Numbered from the stretch's first letter, positions 7,342 to 16,924 are shown. The stretch is DNA of 39,511 bases from Gemmatimonadota bacterium (GCA_029262195.1 JAJCZX010000016.1:1-39511); one strand, 5' to 3'. Notes: generated from the sequence alone by a model not told the origin. Made by a program: numbers and translations.

Positions 7342-9555
7342 TTACGCACAAAGGATTCCATCGGGATTCCCGTCGAACGACAGGCCGATTTTGTCGGAGT
7401 AGTGCACCTCGGGACACACGAGAACGGAGTACCTATCGTGCACGAGTTCGATGTTGACTTGTTGTTGCTTCCACACCCATTCGGGGATTTGAACCGAATA
7501 TCGCTGCAAACTCCTCAACAACACACGGCGAGGTAATTCGGGTCCCCTCCGCAACTGTTCGCAGAGTGATTTCCCCTTTTCCTGCCAAGGTATTATCACA
7601 GTCCGACCGGTGTCTTCGATGAGCTTGAAATCCCTGGCAGCGGTGGCGAAACTGAAACTGAAGGGCAAATCTCTGTCGTTATGTAATAACTTGAAATTGT
7701 CGAGAATCCTTTTTGCGTCCCACCTGGCGGTTTGGTCCCAGTAGTAGAGTTTGAAATAGCGCTCGATGGCTTTCAGGGAGAGCGGGTCTTCCCGGAATAA
7801 ATCGAGCACCTGTTCTGCCGTGTTGGTGGTATCGCGGAGGAAACGCTCTGATCGGGGGTGTTCGGAGCGGAAAACGTAGGTGCGGCCTCCTTCATCCCCC
7901 AGCGTACCGTTACGATTGCAACGTCCCGCAGCTTGCGCGATAGAATCGAGCCCGGCGAGGGATCGGTAGACGATTGGAAAGTCTATATCCACTCCAGCTT
8001 CGATCAGTTGGGTTGAGATGACGCGGCATTCCTTTCCGTCCCCAAGTCGTTGTCGGATTGTTTTGATGACGGCCGTTCGGTGTTCCGGACACATTCGTGC
8101 ACTAAGGTGAAAGTGTCCCTTCCGGTCACCAAGGATTTCGTAAATTCGCTGCGCATGGTTTCGCGTATTTACCACGCAGAGGACAATCTCTGCGCCGAGC
8201 AATTTTTCGCCGAGTTCCTCGTCGGTTTGACCGCCGATATCTGTGGTTTTAACCCGCTTCAGCGTTTCGTAGAGGGTCGGTGGGTCGGGAATGATCTCCC
8301 GAACTCCATCCAAACCGATTTTGAAATCGTCACGCCGGTGAATCGCCGGTTGCGTGGCTGTGCAGAGAACAATGCTGGTTCGGTAATTCCTGGTCAGTTG
8401 GTCGAGGGCTTTCAGACATGGCTTCAGTAGGTCTACAGGAAGGGCCTGGACTTCATCCAGAATGACTACGGCGTTGGCAATGTTGTGCAGCTTTCGGCAG
8501 CGCGACGTTCGATGGCCGAACAATGATTCGTAGAATTGGACTGAGGTGGTGACGATAAGCGGTGAGTCCCAGTTTTCCGTGGCCAAGCGGCTGGCTTTGG
8601 TGTCTTTGTCCGACTGTAGATTGCTGTGATGTTCCAGGACAGGGTCTTTCCCACCATCGACTACCAGAGATGTCATAGCTTCCCGAAAAACTTCAGCATT
8701 TTGTTCAATAATGCTGGTGAACGGAACGACATAGATTATCCGCTTCAGCCCGTGAGCGACGGCATGGCGAAGGGCAAAAGCGAGGGAGGAGAGGGTTTTT
8801 CCACCACCCGTGGGTACTGTCAAGGAAAAGAAACCTGGTGATAAGGACGCTGCTGCTCGGCAAGCCTGCAATACCTCCGCCCTCTGTTGGTTAACGTGCG
8901 AATCTTCTGCATTGCGTTGCTTCGCTCGCATGTATTCCTTCAGGGCCGTTTCCATTTGGGTAAGCGTTCCATCCGGCCACGAAGGGCGGTGTCTGGCTCG
9001 GTCCGGGGCGACGAAGGCTTCAGTGTCGAGAAAGTCCGCGTCGACCAAACATGAGAAAACCATCCGGGTAAAAAACGATGCTGCGAAGGGGTCGTCTGAG
9101 TCGAGAGCTTGCTGTAGTGGTGGAACTGGGGCCAGCGGCCGAGGCGTCCTGGTGGACTCAAGGCCGTGTTCCCAGGGTTCGATTTTCTTATTTAGTTGGG
9201 AAAGAAGGCATGCGTTTTCGCTTCGGCCATCAGGCAACCCGGCGTGGTGCCCGGCAATGCAATAGGCAAGTACGAACCCGAGGACAGGGTTGGCCGCAAT
9301 CGCCTGGCGCGCTCCGGCGAAGGCGTGGATTGGGCTCTGAGCCTCGCCTCGCAAGTATTTCTGAAAGGCGACCGCGAACTTGCCGAGGTCGTGCCAAAGT
9401 CCGGCCGCGTCGCCCCACTCGCCAGCTCCGAACGCATCGGCGAAGCCGCTCGCTCTTTCCGCCACCCCCTCCAGGTGCTCAACCAGTCCCTGCCAGCCCT
9501 CTTGCCCGACCCCGTCCCGGGTATGGGCGAAAAATTGTTCTCTCACGTCTACCAT
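7342..9555 (-). CDS. cas3: CRISPR-associated nuclease-helicase Cas3 (HD + SF2)
   Basis: This 737-aa protein is the effector that unwinds and degrades target DNA after Cascade binding. The HD nuclease is N-terminal, with EHLEGVAERA (His27), LWHDLGKF (His55-Asp56) and AGHHAGLPDG (His103-His104). The SF2 helicase follows: Walker A VPTGGGKT (Lys253), Walker B DEVQ (residues 367-370, the usual Cas3 variant of DEAD/H), motif III CTATQ (about 399-402) and motif VI QAAGRCNRNG (from 541). All catalytic motifs appear intact. It is the first gene of the operon, and no Shine-Dalgarno sequence precedes the chosen ATG. Confidence 0.97.
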   Translation of the reverse strand: MVDVREQFFAHTRDGVGQEGWQGLVEHLEGVAERASGFADAFGAGEWGDAAGLWHDLGKFAVAFQKYLRGEAQSPIHAFAGARQAIAANPVLGFVLAYCIAGHHAGLPDGRSENACLLSQLNKKIEPWEHGLESTRTPRPLAPVPPLQQALDSDDPFAASFFTRMVFSCLVDADFLDTEAFVAPDRARHRPSWPDGTLTQMETALKEYMRAKQRNAEDSHVNQQRAEVLQACRAAASLSPGFFSLTVPTGGGKTLSSLAFALRHAVAHGLKRIIYVVPFTSIIEQNAEVFREAMTSLVVDGGKDPVLEHHSNLQSDKDTKASRLATENWDSPLIVTTSVQFYESLFGHRTSRCRKLHNIANAVVILDEVQALPVDLLKPCLKALDQLTRNYRTSIVLCTATQPAIHRRDDFKIGLDGVREIIPDPPTLYETLKRVKTTDIGGQTDEELGEKLLGAEIVLCVVNTRNHAQRIYEILGDRKGHFHLSARMCPEHRTAVIKTIRQRLGDGKECRVISTQLIEAGVDIDFPIVYRSLAGLDSIAQAAGRCNRNGTLGDEGGRTYVFRSEHPRSERFLRDTTNTAEQVLDLFREDPLSLKAIERYFKLYYWDQTARWDAKRILDNFKLLHNDRDLPFSFSFATAARDFKLIEDTGRTVIIPWQEKGKSLCEQLRRGPELPRRVLLRSLQRYSVQIPEWVWKQQQVNIELVHDRYSVLVCPEVHYSDKIGLSFDGNPDGILCA

Positions 9556-9560
9556 TCGTC

Positions 9561-9589
9561 ATTCTAAAGAATAGAAGCACTTTAGTCAG
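9561..9589 (-). promoter_or_regulatory. Candidate promoter of the cas operon
   Basis: On the minus strand, CTGACT (9589-9584) and TAGAAT (9566-9561) are separated by exactly 17 bp. They match the -35 and -10 consensus at 4/6 and 5/6 positions. The -10 ends only 5 nt before the cas3 ATG, so transcription from here would give an essentially leaderless mRNA. The rest of the 9556-9727 gap shows no gene. Its left-hand 9690-9725 part is a CT-rich low-complexity run. Confidence 0.4.
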
Positions 9590-9727
9590 GGGGTGGGACG
9601 GTCCATTCTTCGTTGACCCAGCCCTGTCCGAACGTGGTTGGCACCCGCATCCAATATTCACGTGAAATCACTTTTGTCGAGGGTTGGTTCGCACCTGACC
9701 TCCCGACTTCCCATCTTCCCGACTTTT

Positions 9728-11158
9728 TCAAGCCTGATCGTGCGGCAGGGAACCTCGTGCTGATCGCAGGAACGCAAACGGAGTTTGTGGAAGGAAATTG
9801 GCGACTCTGGACATATAGATGTCGGCGGATTTTTCTACCTGCCTGGCCAGGTGGCTCTTGTCGTTGCCGGCGCGCATGAGGAGGCCCCAGTTGGGGTTGC
9901 TTATCTCTGCTGCGGCACGGGCCAGCGGTGCAATTTTTTCGTCCAGTTCACTTGCTCGGATTCGAAGTTGCTCAATCTTTCTGTCCAATTCTTTTTTCGG
10001 TGACGTCGTGGAGGTGGTACCGTAGCCTTTTTTCAAACGCTGTGATTCTATCTTCATCTGGTACTGTTCAAACTCGATTTCTTCTTTTTCCTGCATCAAT
10101 TCGTTGAGCTGTTTGAACTGTGCACTGAATTGGCACTCGGCCTGGATGTCTCGTTCCAGTTCCCGAAGTACCAGCGCGGTTCTCCACCTCAACGCCACCT
10201 TCGAAACCTTCACGTCCCCGAAGATATGGTCCCCGACGTAGAGAATTTCGTCTCCTGAAAGACCCAATTGTTTTTCGACCATAGCAGCATTGCCACCCCA
10301 AAAAACTCCCCCCGGGGATAATTCGTGGGTCGGATCGAGGAGACCGGTTTTGGTGTCGACCTTAAACGTGGGGCTGTTCAATTCAAAAAACGACGGTTTG
10401 CGGGCTTCGACAATCGAGAATTCGAATAAGTCCTGCCATGTCTGGCTGTCCGGAAGGAATTCGTCAAACGCCCAGGTCATCATAGCGTTCGTGAAGTTCC
10501 AGCCCGAATTCGTGATCAAGACCAACTTTTTGCCAGCATTTTTCTGGTCGAGGAGTGCCGCTGCAGTATCGGGATCCCTGTCCACGAAACGCTCGGGATC
10601 CTGGACGATTTCGCCCTTAAGCATCCCTTCGGCGTGACTCTCGTCGAGAGCGTTACGGACCCGGGCGTACAGGTCAGAATATCCCATGACTCCAGGTAGC
10701 TCATGCCGGTCCAGAAGCTCAACAAGCTGCGAGTATATACATGCTTCGGACAGAGAAAAAAGTGTGTTCAGGAATGCGAATCGGTTGCGCTCATTGAGAT
10801 CAATCAGAGTTCTGGAGTATGCTTTTTTCTGATCTTTGAAGTCCATGGGACGGGGGCCGTGAAACGCCTGCTTCACGTATCCGAATCGGTTGGCTTTCAC
10901 AACGTTGCCCAACTCCTGGTCCACGACAAGCCCTCGGATCATCAAGCTTTTGTCGAACTCAAGGTGCTCGATCGGCCATCCCAGTTCGATCAATTTTCCC
11001 CTGGTGTATTGGTACGCGCGGGCTTCCCAGTGCTCTACGTTGTAGTGAACCAACGTGTAGTCCATATCGTACCCTATGGCACGGATTGATCGGAGGTTCA
11101 GAGTCCGGTTACAGAAAATCCCTCTTTCGGGCGCGATGTTGGGCGGTTGTTTCGTCAT
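9728..11158 (-). CDS. HAD-IG family 5'-nucleotidase
   Basis: This 476-aa protein matches the family that resembles eukaryotic cytosolic purine 5'-nucleotidase and hydrolyses nucleoside monophosphates. The HAD motif I is GYDMDYTLVHY, with nucleophile Asp31 and Asp33. VLITNSGWNFTNAMM supplies motif II, ARKPSFF carries the motif III Lys, and ILYVGDHIFGDV supplies the motif IV aspartates. A charged, helical segment from about residue 345 to 420 looks like a coiled coil. The ATG directly abuts the thiD stop codon, so the two genes are probably co-transcribed. The exact substrate cannot be read from sequence. Confidence 0.9.
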   Translation of the reverse strand: MTKQPPNIAPERGIFCNRTLNLRSIRAIGYDMDYTLVHYNVEHWEARAYQYTRGKLIELGWPIEHLEFDKSLMIRGLVVDQELGNVVKANRFGYVKQAFHGPRPMDFKDQKKAYSRTLIDLNERNRFAFLNTLFSLSEACIYSQLVELLDRHELPGVMGYSDLYARVRNALDESHAEGMLKGEIVQDPERFVDRDPDTAAALLDQKNAGKKLVLITNSGWNFTNAMMTWAFDEFLPDSQTWQDLFEFSIVEARKPSFFELNSPTFKVDTKTGLLDPTHELSPGGVFWGGNAAMVEKQLGLSGDEILYVGDHIFGDVKVSKVALRWRTALVLRELERDIQAECQFSAQFKQLNELMQEKEEIEFEQYQMKIESQRLKKGYGTTSTTSPKKELDRKIEQLRIRASELDEKIAPLARAAAEISNPNWGLLMRAGNDKSHLARQVEKSADIYMSRVANFLPQTPFAFLRSARGSLPHDQA

Positions 11159-11944
11159 CTATGGCATTTCACTGAAGTGGTTTAGGGGCCCATTCCCGGA
11201 CCCGAGCCCCGGTGCGGTGGCAATCGCTCGATGTACAAATTCAAGACCCGCAGCGACCGATTCTAGCATGTGATGTCCTTTGGCCAGGCCTGCGGTAATT
11301 GCGGCAGAAAGAGTACAACCGGTCCCATGTGTTGAACGGGTTTCCAGTCGGGGTTTTTCGAAAGTCTCTGTTCGTCCTTCAAAACAAAAAACGTCGGTTA
11401 CAAGTTCACGGTTCATGTGCCCTCCCTTCACGAGAGCCCCTCCGGCGCCCATTGCCACCATTCTTTCTGCCGCTGCTGCCATGTCTTCAACATTTGTAAT
11501 CGCCAGGTCAGACAGAATCTCAGCTTCAGGTATGTTGGGCGTTATCAGGTCGCAGAGAGGCATCAATAACTTCCGGATGGCTCTCGCCGCCCCGTGCTCC
11601 AAAAGGGGGTCTCCTGACGTGGCTACCATCACCGGATCCAAAACGAAGTTGGTCAGATTGTGCTTCTTGATGGCAGCTGCAACTTCCTCTACGAGGTCGC
11701 CGGTCCCCAGCATTCCTGTCTTGAAGGCGTGCGGACGCAGGTCATCTGCGAGGGATTGCAGTTGAGCGGCCACCACCCCCGGAGGTATTGTATGCACCGA
11801 GTCGACGCCTCTGGTATTCTGCGCCGTGACGGCCACAACCGCAGAGGTCCCAAAGACTCCGAACTGGTGGAACGTCTTCAAATCGGCTTGAATTCCCGCT
11901 CCACCTCCCGAGTCAGACCCGGCAATTGTCAGGGCGATGTTCAT
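11159..11944 (-). CDS. thiD: Hydroxymethylpyrimidine (phosphate) kinase ThiD
   Basis: This 261-aa ribokinase-fold enzyme phosphorylates HMP and HMP-P for thiamine biosynthesis. The N-terminus ALTIAGSDSGGGAGIQADLK is the ThiD signature. AVTAQNTRGV, the VLDPVMVATSGDPLL block and the C-terminal STHGTGCTLSAAITAGLA anion-hole/catalytic Asp region are all present. Length is normal. The gene is divergent from the rRNA methyltransferase (74 bp between starts) and leads into the HAD nucleotidase. No other thi gene or TPP riboswitch was seen nearby. Confidence 0.96.
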   Translation of the reverse strand: MNIALTIAGSDSGGGAGIQADLKTFHQFGVFGTSAVVAVTAQNTRGVDSVHTIPPGVVAAQLQSLADDLRPHAFKTGMLGTGDLVEEVAAAIKKHNLTNFVLDPVMVATSGDPLLEHGAARAIRKLLMPLCDLITPNIPEAEILSDLAITNVEDMAAAAERMVAMGAGGALVKGGHMNRELVTDVFCFEGRTETFEKPRLETRSTHGTGCTLSAAITAGLAKGHHMLESVAAGLEFVHRAIATAPGLGSGNGPLNHFSEMP

Positions 11945-12018
11945 GCGATCATTCCCTCCAACTGGCTGAGAATCTATTGTTAGGTGTTCTGCCGACTGGT
12001 TGGCCGACGATAGGATCT

Positions 12019-12798
12019 ATGACTAGCAAGCTGATAAGTACCATAAGAAATCTAAGGTACCGCAAAGCCCGGCGCAGGCGAGGTTTGGGAGTACTCGATG
12101 GCGTCCGTTTGGTCGAAGAGGCCATTGACGCGAATCTTGTGATTCGGGGGGCTGTTGTTGCCGACGATGCAGATACCGGTGAACGGATTCAATCCATTAT
12201 TCATCGGCTTGAATCCGCGTCACTCCCCCTGGAACGCATCGGAAGGACGGAATTCGATGAAATCATCCAGACTGAAACGTCCCAGGGAATCCTGGCAGTG
12301 GTCGAGCAAACTTCGACCAATGTGTCCGATATAGAAATCGGAGCGGGTGGACTGGGTCTGGCTCTTGATGCCGTGCAGGACCCTGGCAACGTTGGGACAA
12401 TGATTCGGTCGGCTCACGCACTCGGTGCGAGCGCGGTGTTTTTACTGTCGGGCACCGCAGATCTATGGAATCCGAAGGTGCTTCGGGCTGCAATGGGCTC
12501 CAGCTTCAAACTGCCAGTTGCTGTTGCAGATCACGTCGAGTTTCTCGGCTGGAAGATGTCTCATGAGGTAGAGGTGGTTGCTGGCGATGTGGGTGGTATC
12601 CCCATAGACGGTTTTGGGAAACGATCAACTCCACGGGTGCTGATCGTAAGTAATGAGGGGGCCGGAATAAGTCCTGAAATCCAGAACGTTGTGGATGAAA
12701 GAATCGGCATTCCTATCGTTGATGATGCTGAGTCGTTAAACGTCGCAACGGCGGCCGGAATCTTAATGCACGAATTATTGAAAGGGCGCCACAAGTGA
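12019..12798 (+). CDS. TrmH/SpoU-family RNA 2'-O-methyltransferase
   Basis: This protein of about 259 aa is probably an rRNA ribose methyltransferase of the SPOUT (knotted) superfamily. The N-terminal part (TSKLISTIRNLRYRKARRRR, GVLDGVRLVEEAI) resembles the RNA-binding L30e-like domain. The catalytic part shows motif 1 LDAVQDPGNVGTMIRSA, motif 2 VSNEGAGIS and motif 3 IPIVDDAESLNVATAAGI. The frame is open from 11926, but 12019 is preferred because that ATG begins the conserved domain and follows AGGAT. The stop overlaps the prepilin peptidase start by 4 nt (GTGA). The target nucleotide cannot be inferred. Confidence 0.92.
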   Translation: MTSKLISTIRNLRYRKARRRRGLGVLDGVRLVEEAIDANLVIRGAVVADDADTGERIQSIIHRLESASLPLERIGRTEFDEIIQTETSQGILAVVEQTSTNVSDIEIGAGGLGLALDAVQDPGNVGTMIRSAHALGASAVFLLSGTADLWNPKVLRAAMGSSFKLPVAVADHVEFLGWKMSHEVEVVAGDVGGIPIDGFGKRSTPRVLIVSNEGAGISPEIQNVVDERIGIPIVDDAESLNVATAAGILMHELLKGRHK

Positions 12799-13553
12799 TT
12801 GAAGCGTTTGTAGCAGGTTTGTTTGGGTCCCTGTTGGGGAGTTTTCTGAACGTTTGCATCGTGCGCCTCCCCAGGAACGAATCGGTTGTCAGTCCCCGGT
12901 CGCGTTGTCCGCGGTGTGGTAACCAACTCGCCTGGTTCGAAAACATTCCGGTTGTCTCGTGGATGGCACTTCGGGCCCGCTGTCGCAAATGTACCAAACC
13001 CATCTCCGCCATTTACCCTCTGGTCGAATTGTTTACGGCCCTAATCTGGGGAGCATCGTTCTACCACTACGGCCTCACTCTGATCGCACTCCAGGCATCA
13101 GTGTTCGGCACGTTGCTGCTTGGTATCCTGATGACCGATGCTCGTGAGTACATCATACCCGACGAGTTCACCTGGGGAGGCCTGATTGTCGGGTTGGGTT
13201 TTAGTGTGGCGTTCGGTGTTCCGGCGATCATCGATGCGGTTATCGGGGCTGTAGTGGGGTTTGCACTCCTGTATGGTGTGGCGTGGGCCGGCGAAAAGGC
13301 CTTTAAGAAAGAGGCGATGGGTGGTGGGGACATCAAGATGATGGCTATGGTGGGGTCGTTTGTTGGTTGGCCTGGTGTGTTGATGACTGTATTTGGTGGA
13401 GCACTGATTGGAGCGGTGATTTTCGGGCCTATTTCTTTAAAAAAGCAAATCCTCGTACCATTCGGCGTTTTTCTGGCCCTTGCGGCTGCAATTGTCTTTG
13501 TTACTGGAGATGACCTCGCACGCTGGTACCTGGAATATGCGCTCGGTCGATGA
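12795..13553 (+). CDS. pilD: Prepilin peptidase / N-methyltransferase (type IV, A24 family)
   Basis: This 252-aa polytopic membrane aspartic protease cleaves and N-methylates type IV prepilins or pseudopilins. The N-terminal GSLLGSFLNVCIVRLPR is the family hallmark. The zinc-binding cysteines form two CxxC pairs (Cys38/Cys41 and Cys63/Cys66). The catalytic aspartates lie in LMTDAREYIIPDE (Asp115) and GGGDIKMM (Asp179). About seven hydrophobic segments are visible. The start is GTG overlapping the upstream stop codon. No pilin genes are in the window. Confidence 0.95.
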   Translation: MIEAFVAGLFGSLLGSFLNVCIVRLPRNESVVSPRSRCPRCGNQLAWFENIPVVSWMALRARCRKCTKPISAIYPLVELFTALIWGASFYHYGLTLIALQASVFGTLLLGILMTDAREYIIPDEFTWGGLIVGLGFSVAFGVPAIIDAVIGAVVGFALLYGVAWAGEKAFKKEAMGGGDIKMMAMVGSFVGWPGVLMTVFGGALIGAVIFGPISLKKQILVPFGVFLALAAAIVFVTGDDLARWYLEYALGR

Positions 13554-13598
13554 GGGGCGTGTCAACCATTTGTCCCCTGCCTCTATCAAAAGGGGTGC

Positions 13599-14171
13599 AT
13601 GAAGGGATCTGCCCGCGGAGTTCACAGTTTGGGTGACATGCCCCAAACGCCGGTGAGATCTGACACAGAAGATGTGGACCTTGCGGCGAAGGGTGATTCA
13701 CGGGCTTTTGAGAGATTGTATCGGGCCCATGTGGCACGGGTGCATTCGTTGGCTCGGAGGATGCTGAGCCCCGACGAAGCCGACGAAGCAACTCAGGACG
13801 TGTTCGTGAGGGCCTGGGACAAACTGGGCACTTTTAGAGGGGATGCGGCGTTTGGTACGTGGTTGCACAGGCTTGCGGTAAACGTATTTCTCGCGCTTCG
13901 CAAAACTGCGGGGAAGAAACGGGCCCGAATGGTCGAGGGGGATGACGCGTTTTCAGGAATGTCGTCCCGATCTCATCAGGTCGATTTGAGTATGGATTTT
14001 GATGTGGCGATCTCACGACTTCCCGAAGGTGCCAGAAACGTGTTTGTGCTTCACGATGTAGAGGGATTCAAGCACGGAGAAATTGGCGAATTGTTAGGAG
14101 TTTCAGTTGGTACGTCAAAAGCCCAGTTGCACCGGGCAAGAATGACGCTCAGGAAATATTTGGAGCGCTAG
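13599..14171 (+). CDS. ECF-family RNA polymerase sigma factor
   Basis: This 190-aa sigma-70 family member has only region 2 (AFERLYRAHVARVHSLARRM, EATQDVFVRAWDKL, FGTWLHRLAVNVF) and region 4 (LPEGARNVFVLHDVEGFKHGE, then an HTH IGELLGVSVGTSKAQLHRAR), as in extracytoplasmic-function factors. The chosen ATG follows AAAGGGG at a good distance. A second in-frame ATG at 13638 has no clear ribosome site. The anti-sigma-like gene starts 14 bp downstream, so this is a sigma/anti-sigma pair. Such operons are usually autoregulated. Confidence 0.95.
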   Translation: MKGSARGVHSLGDMPQTPVRSDTEDVDLAAKGDSRAFERLYRAHVARVHSLARRMLSPDEADEATQDVFVRAWDKLGTFRGDAAFGTWLHRLAVNVFLALRKTAGKKRARMVEGDDAFSGMSSRSHQVDLSMDFDVAISRLPEGARNVFVLHDVEGFKHGEIGELLGVSVGTSKAQLHRARMTLRKYLER

Positions 14172-14185
14172 GAACGGACAGGCAA

Positions 14186-14863
14186 ATGTCGGATAAGTGG
14201 CTTGATAGACTTTCAGAATACATTGATGGTGAATTATCTCCGGAGGAGGTGGGACAGCTGGAACCCCATCTCGCCGGATGCCCTGATTGTGCCACGGCAC
14301 TCGAAGGACTGAGGGCTGTGGCCCGCGTTGCGGGGGCGTTAGAAAATCGCGAACCTGAGGCCGATCTCTGGCAAAATATTGCTCGGAGGATAGAAGTAAA
14401 TCGGGTCGTTGAAATCGGTACCCAGGGCAAGAGCAAAGTGCGCCGGGTGGTCTTCTCTATTCCACAGCTGGCCGCCGCCGCCATCGCTTTGATCGTCATT
14501 TCTGGGGGCGTCGCTCTGCGATTTTCGGGGAAGGTCGATGTTCCGGAGGTTGCCCGGGAAGCAACTCAAGCAGGCGAAGCTCAAGTCTTACACCTGGCCG
14601 GAAACATTGAGGCAGATTTTCAGGTCGCCATCCGAGATATGGAGGAAGTACTCCGGGACGGGCGCACTATTCTCGACTCAGCCACAATAGCCGTTCTTGA
14701 AGAAAGTCTCCAGGTGATCGACAGTGCGATTCGGGAGGCCCGAATGGCGCTCGCAGTGGATCCTTCCAGTGCTTATTTGAATCGGTATCTGACCCGCACA
14801 ATGAGACGAAAAATGGATGTGTTAGAGCACGGAAATAACTTAATCGCCGCGGCGAGTTTGTAA
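14186..14863 (+). CDS. Zinc-finger anti-sigma factor, membrane-anchored
   Basis: This 225-aa protein probably holds the adjacent ECF sigma factor inactive. The N-terminal 40 residues form a zf-HC2/ZAS motif with His28, Cys32 and Cys35 in the order HxxxCxxC (EPHLAGCPDCATALEG). One hydrophobic stretch (QLAAAAIALIVISGGVALRF, about residues 92-112) suggests a single membrane pass. The rest would be outside the cytoplasm, is mostly helical and ends in a basic segment. No recognisable sensor domain is seen in it. The downstream DUF4097 gene begins 6 bp later. Confidence 0.9.
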   Translation: MSDKWLDRLSEYIDGELSPEEVGQLEPHLAGCPDCATALEGLRAVARVAGALENREPEADLWQNIARRIEVNRVVEIGTQGKSKVRRVVFSIPQLAAAAIALIVISGGVALRFSGKVDVPEVAREATQAGEAQVLHLAGNIEADFQVAIRDMEEVLRDGRTILDSATIAVLEESLQVIDSAIREARMALAVDPSSAYLNRYLTRTMRRKMDVLEHGNNLIAAASL

Positions 14864-14869
14864 GGGGAT

Positions 14870-15739
14870 ATGGTCATTGCATTCGCGGTCAGCGCGCTGG
14901 CCCTCGCGCAGCCAATGTTACAGGGGCGCGACACCACGTTTAGTGTGCGGGAGGGCACAAATCTCTCGGTGCACAACCAGCACGGCGAGATAATTGTCGA
15001 TGCGTGGGATCGGGATCGAGTCCGAATTAGTGCTGACTTCGACGATCGTCGAGGCGACTTCACGGTGCGAGAACGCCGTGGAGTGCTTGAGGTCCGCAGC
15101 CGCTCCCGCAGAGGCTCCGGAGAAGTTGAATTTCGGATCACCGTACCTCGGTGGATGGCCGTCAGTGCTCAGGGCACTAACACCGAAATCTCGATCTCTG
15201 GTACCGAGGGAGACGTTGAGGCCCGCACCACCCACGGGGACCTCATCATCAGAGGTGGGTCGGGCTTTATGGAACTGACAACCACTAATGGCGATGTGAC
15301 TGTCACCGGCGCCAACGGTCATTTGAATGTCGGCACGATGAACGGTGACATTGATGTTTACGACTCAAACGGCGAGATCTCCATTGAGACAACCAACGGT
15401 GACATAACCTTTCGTCGGTCGGACGCCACTCGTATGGATGTGACGACAATGAACGGAGATGTCGAATACGATGGTTTGATCGACCCGGACGGCGAATATT
15501 CGTTTTCGACCCACAACGGGGACTTAACTCTGATCCTCGATTCTGAAGCGAGTGCCAGGGTTACAGTCTCAACTGTACAGGGAGAGTTCGACTCTCAATG
15601 CGCTGTGAGGATGTCCCGCACGAGAAGTGGCGGCAGGCAATTTGAGTTCCAGATCGGTGCGGGTGGCGCCCGGGTGGAGATGGAGTCATTCGGGGGCACG
15701 ATCAGTCTCGGGAGCCGCGGAGGTTGTTGGGCGCCGTAG
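14870..15739 (+). CDS. DUF4097-family secreted beta-repeat protein
   Basis: This 289-aa protein has a short hydrophobic N-terminus (VIAFAVSALALAQP) that looks like a signal peptide. It is followed by a repeat-rich beta domain in which the motif [TN]xNGD recurs about every 18-20 residues (TTHGD, TTNGD, TMNGD, TTNGD, TMNGD, STHNGD). This is the right-handed beta-helix-like DUF4097/DUF4098 fold found in bacterial envelope proteins of unknown function. It follows the sigma/anti-sigma pair and is probably in the same operon, so it may be a stress-related envelope component. The C-terminus holds two cysteines (FDSQCAVRM and RGGCWAP). The family has no established biochemical role. Confidence 0.85.
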   Translation: MVIAFAVSALALAQPMLQGRDTTFSVREGTNLSVHNQHGEIIVDAWDRDRVRISADFDDRRGDFTVRERRGVLEVRSRSRRGSGEVEFRITVPRWMAVSAQGTNTEISISGTEGDVEARTTHGDLIIRGGSGFMELTTTNGDVTVTGANGHLNVGTMNGDIDVYDSNGEISIETTNGDITFRRSDATRMDVTTMNGDVEYDGLIDPDGEYSFSTHNGDLTLILDSEASARVTVSTVQGEFDSQCAVRMSRTRSGGRQFEFQIGAGGARVEMESFGGTISLGSRGGCWAP

Positions 15740-15744
15740 CCCTT

Positions 15745-16797
15745 TTAGAAGAGTTTCCGCCGGAACCAGAACGCCACATTCACAAGTCCTATCATCACCG
15801 GTACCTCGACCAGTGGTCCGATGACCGCGGCGAATGCCGCCCCATGGTTGATCCCAAAGGTCGCTACAGTTACCGCAATGGCCAGTTCGAAGTTGTTGGA
15901 AGCCGCAGTGAACGAAAGCGTAGCCGACTGGGAATAGTCAGCTCCTGCCCGTTTGCTCATGTAAAACGAAATCATGAACATCATCACGAAATAGACCAGC
16001 AGCGGCAATGCTATTCGAACTACATCGAGGGGCAGTTGCACAATCGCTTCGCCTTTTAACGAAAACATGACAACGATTGTGAATAGCAGAGCAACCAGGG
16101 TTATCGGACTGATGGCGGGGATGAAACGCTGCTCGTACCAATCCACACCACGCACCCGTGTGAGCACTATTCTGGACAGGAACCCTGCCATGAACGGAAT
16201 GCCCAGATAAATCCCTACACTGGTAGCGATTTCGCCAATGGTGATGTCTACCACCACGCCTTCGAGCCCAAGTTTGGCGGGGAGCCATGTCACGAACAGC
16301 CATGCGTAGAATGAAAAAAAGATGATCTGAAAAATTGAATTGAGGGCGACGAGTCCTGCGGCGAATTCCCTGTCTCCTTCGGCGAGGTCATTCCACACGA
16401 TGACCATCGCGATGCATCGCGCCAGCCCGATGATGATCAGGCCCACCATGTACTCCGGTTTATCCGAAAGGAAAATGAAGGCCAGTCCAAACATCAACAG
16501 CGGACCGATGATCCAGTTTTGAATTAACGAAAGCGAAAGCACCTTCGTATTGCCAAACACTCTGCCGAGTTTGTCGTACCGGACGCGCGCAAGGGGAGGA
16601 TACATCATCAAGATCAGCCCGGCCGCGATGGGCAGGGATGTGGTTCCAATGCTCAACGCTTGCAAACTCTGGTTGAGTTGGGGCAAGAAATTACCGAGTG
16701 CGATTCCCACGAGCATAGCCAGGAAGATCCAGCCGGTCAGATAGCGGTCCAGAAACGAGAGTTTTCTTGTGGTTGGTCGCGTGTCCATGAAGAACAA
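15745..16797 (-). CDS. acr3: ACR3-family arsenite efflux transporter
   Basis: This 350-aa protein with about ten hydrophobic segments matches the ACR3 (BART superfamily) arsenite/H+ antiporter. Signature blocks are the N-terminal [40 protein letters not shown] (with the conserved Cys essential in this family) and the C-terminal [17 protein letters not shown] followed by [13 protein letters not shown]. It stands alone, without arsR or arsC nearby. It converges with the DUF4097 gene with only 5 bp between stops, and is divergent from the next gene. ATG 16788 is an alternative start. Confidence 0.93.
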   Translation of the reverse strand: MFFMDTRPTTRKLSFLDRYLTGWIFLAMLVGIALGNFLPQLNQSLQALSIGTTSLPIAAGLILMMYPPLARVRYDKLGRVFGNTKVLSLSLIQNWIIGPLLMFGLAFIFLSDKPEYMVGLIIIGLARCIAMVIVWNDLAEGDREFAAGLVALNSIFQIIFFSFYAWLFVTWLPAKLGLEGVVVDITIGEIATSVGIYLGIPFMAGFLSRIVLTRVRGVDWYEQRFIPAISPITLVALLFTIVVMFSLKGEAIVQLPLDVVRIALPLLVYFVMMFMISFYMSKRAGADYSQSATLSFTAASNNFELAIAVTVATFGINHGAAFAAVIGPLVEVPVMIGLVNVAFWFRRKLF

Positions 16798-16924
16798 TAA
16801 ACACGCCGTTCGGGTACTTTACCACTATTCGATGCGTGGGAAGTTATGCTTTGCGGGCTACCAGACACCTACGCATATTTCTATCTTCCTTCCCGTCGAT
16901 TCGTCCCGTTCCAGAGGTCTATCT

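Noticed and set aside
1..9555. Absence of cas6
   Set aside because: Type I-C uses Cas5c for pre-crRNA cleavage, so this is normal and not a loss.
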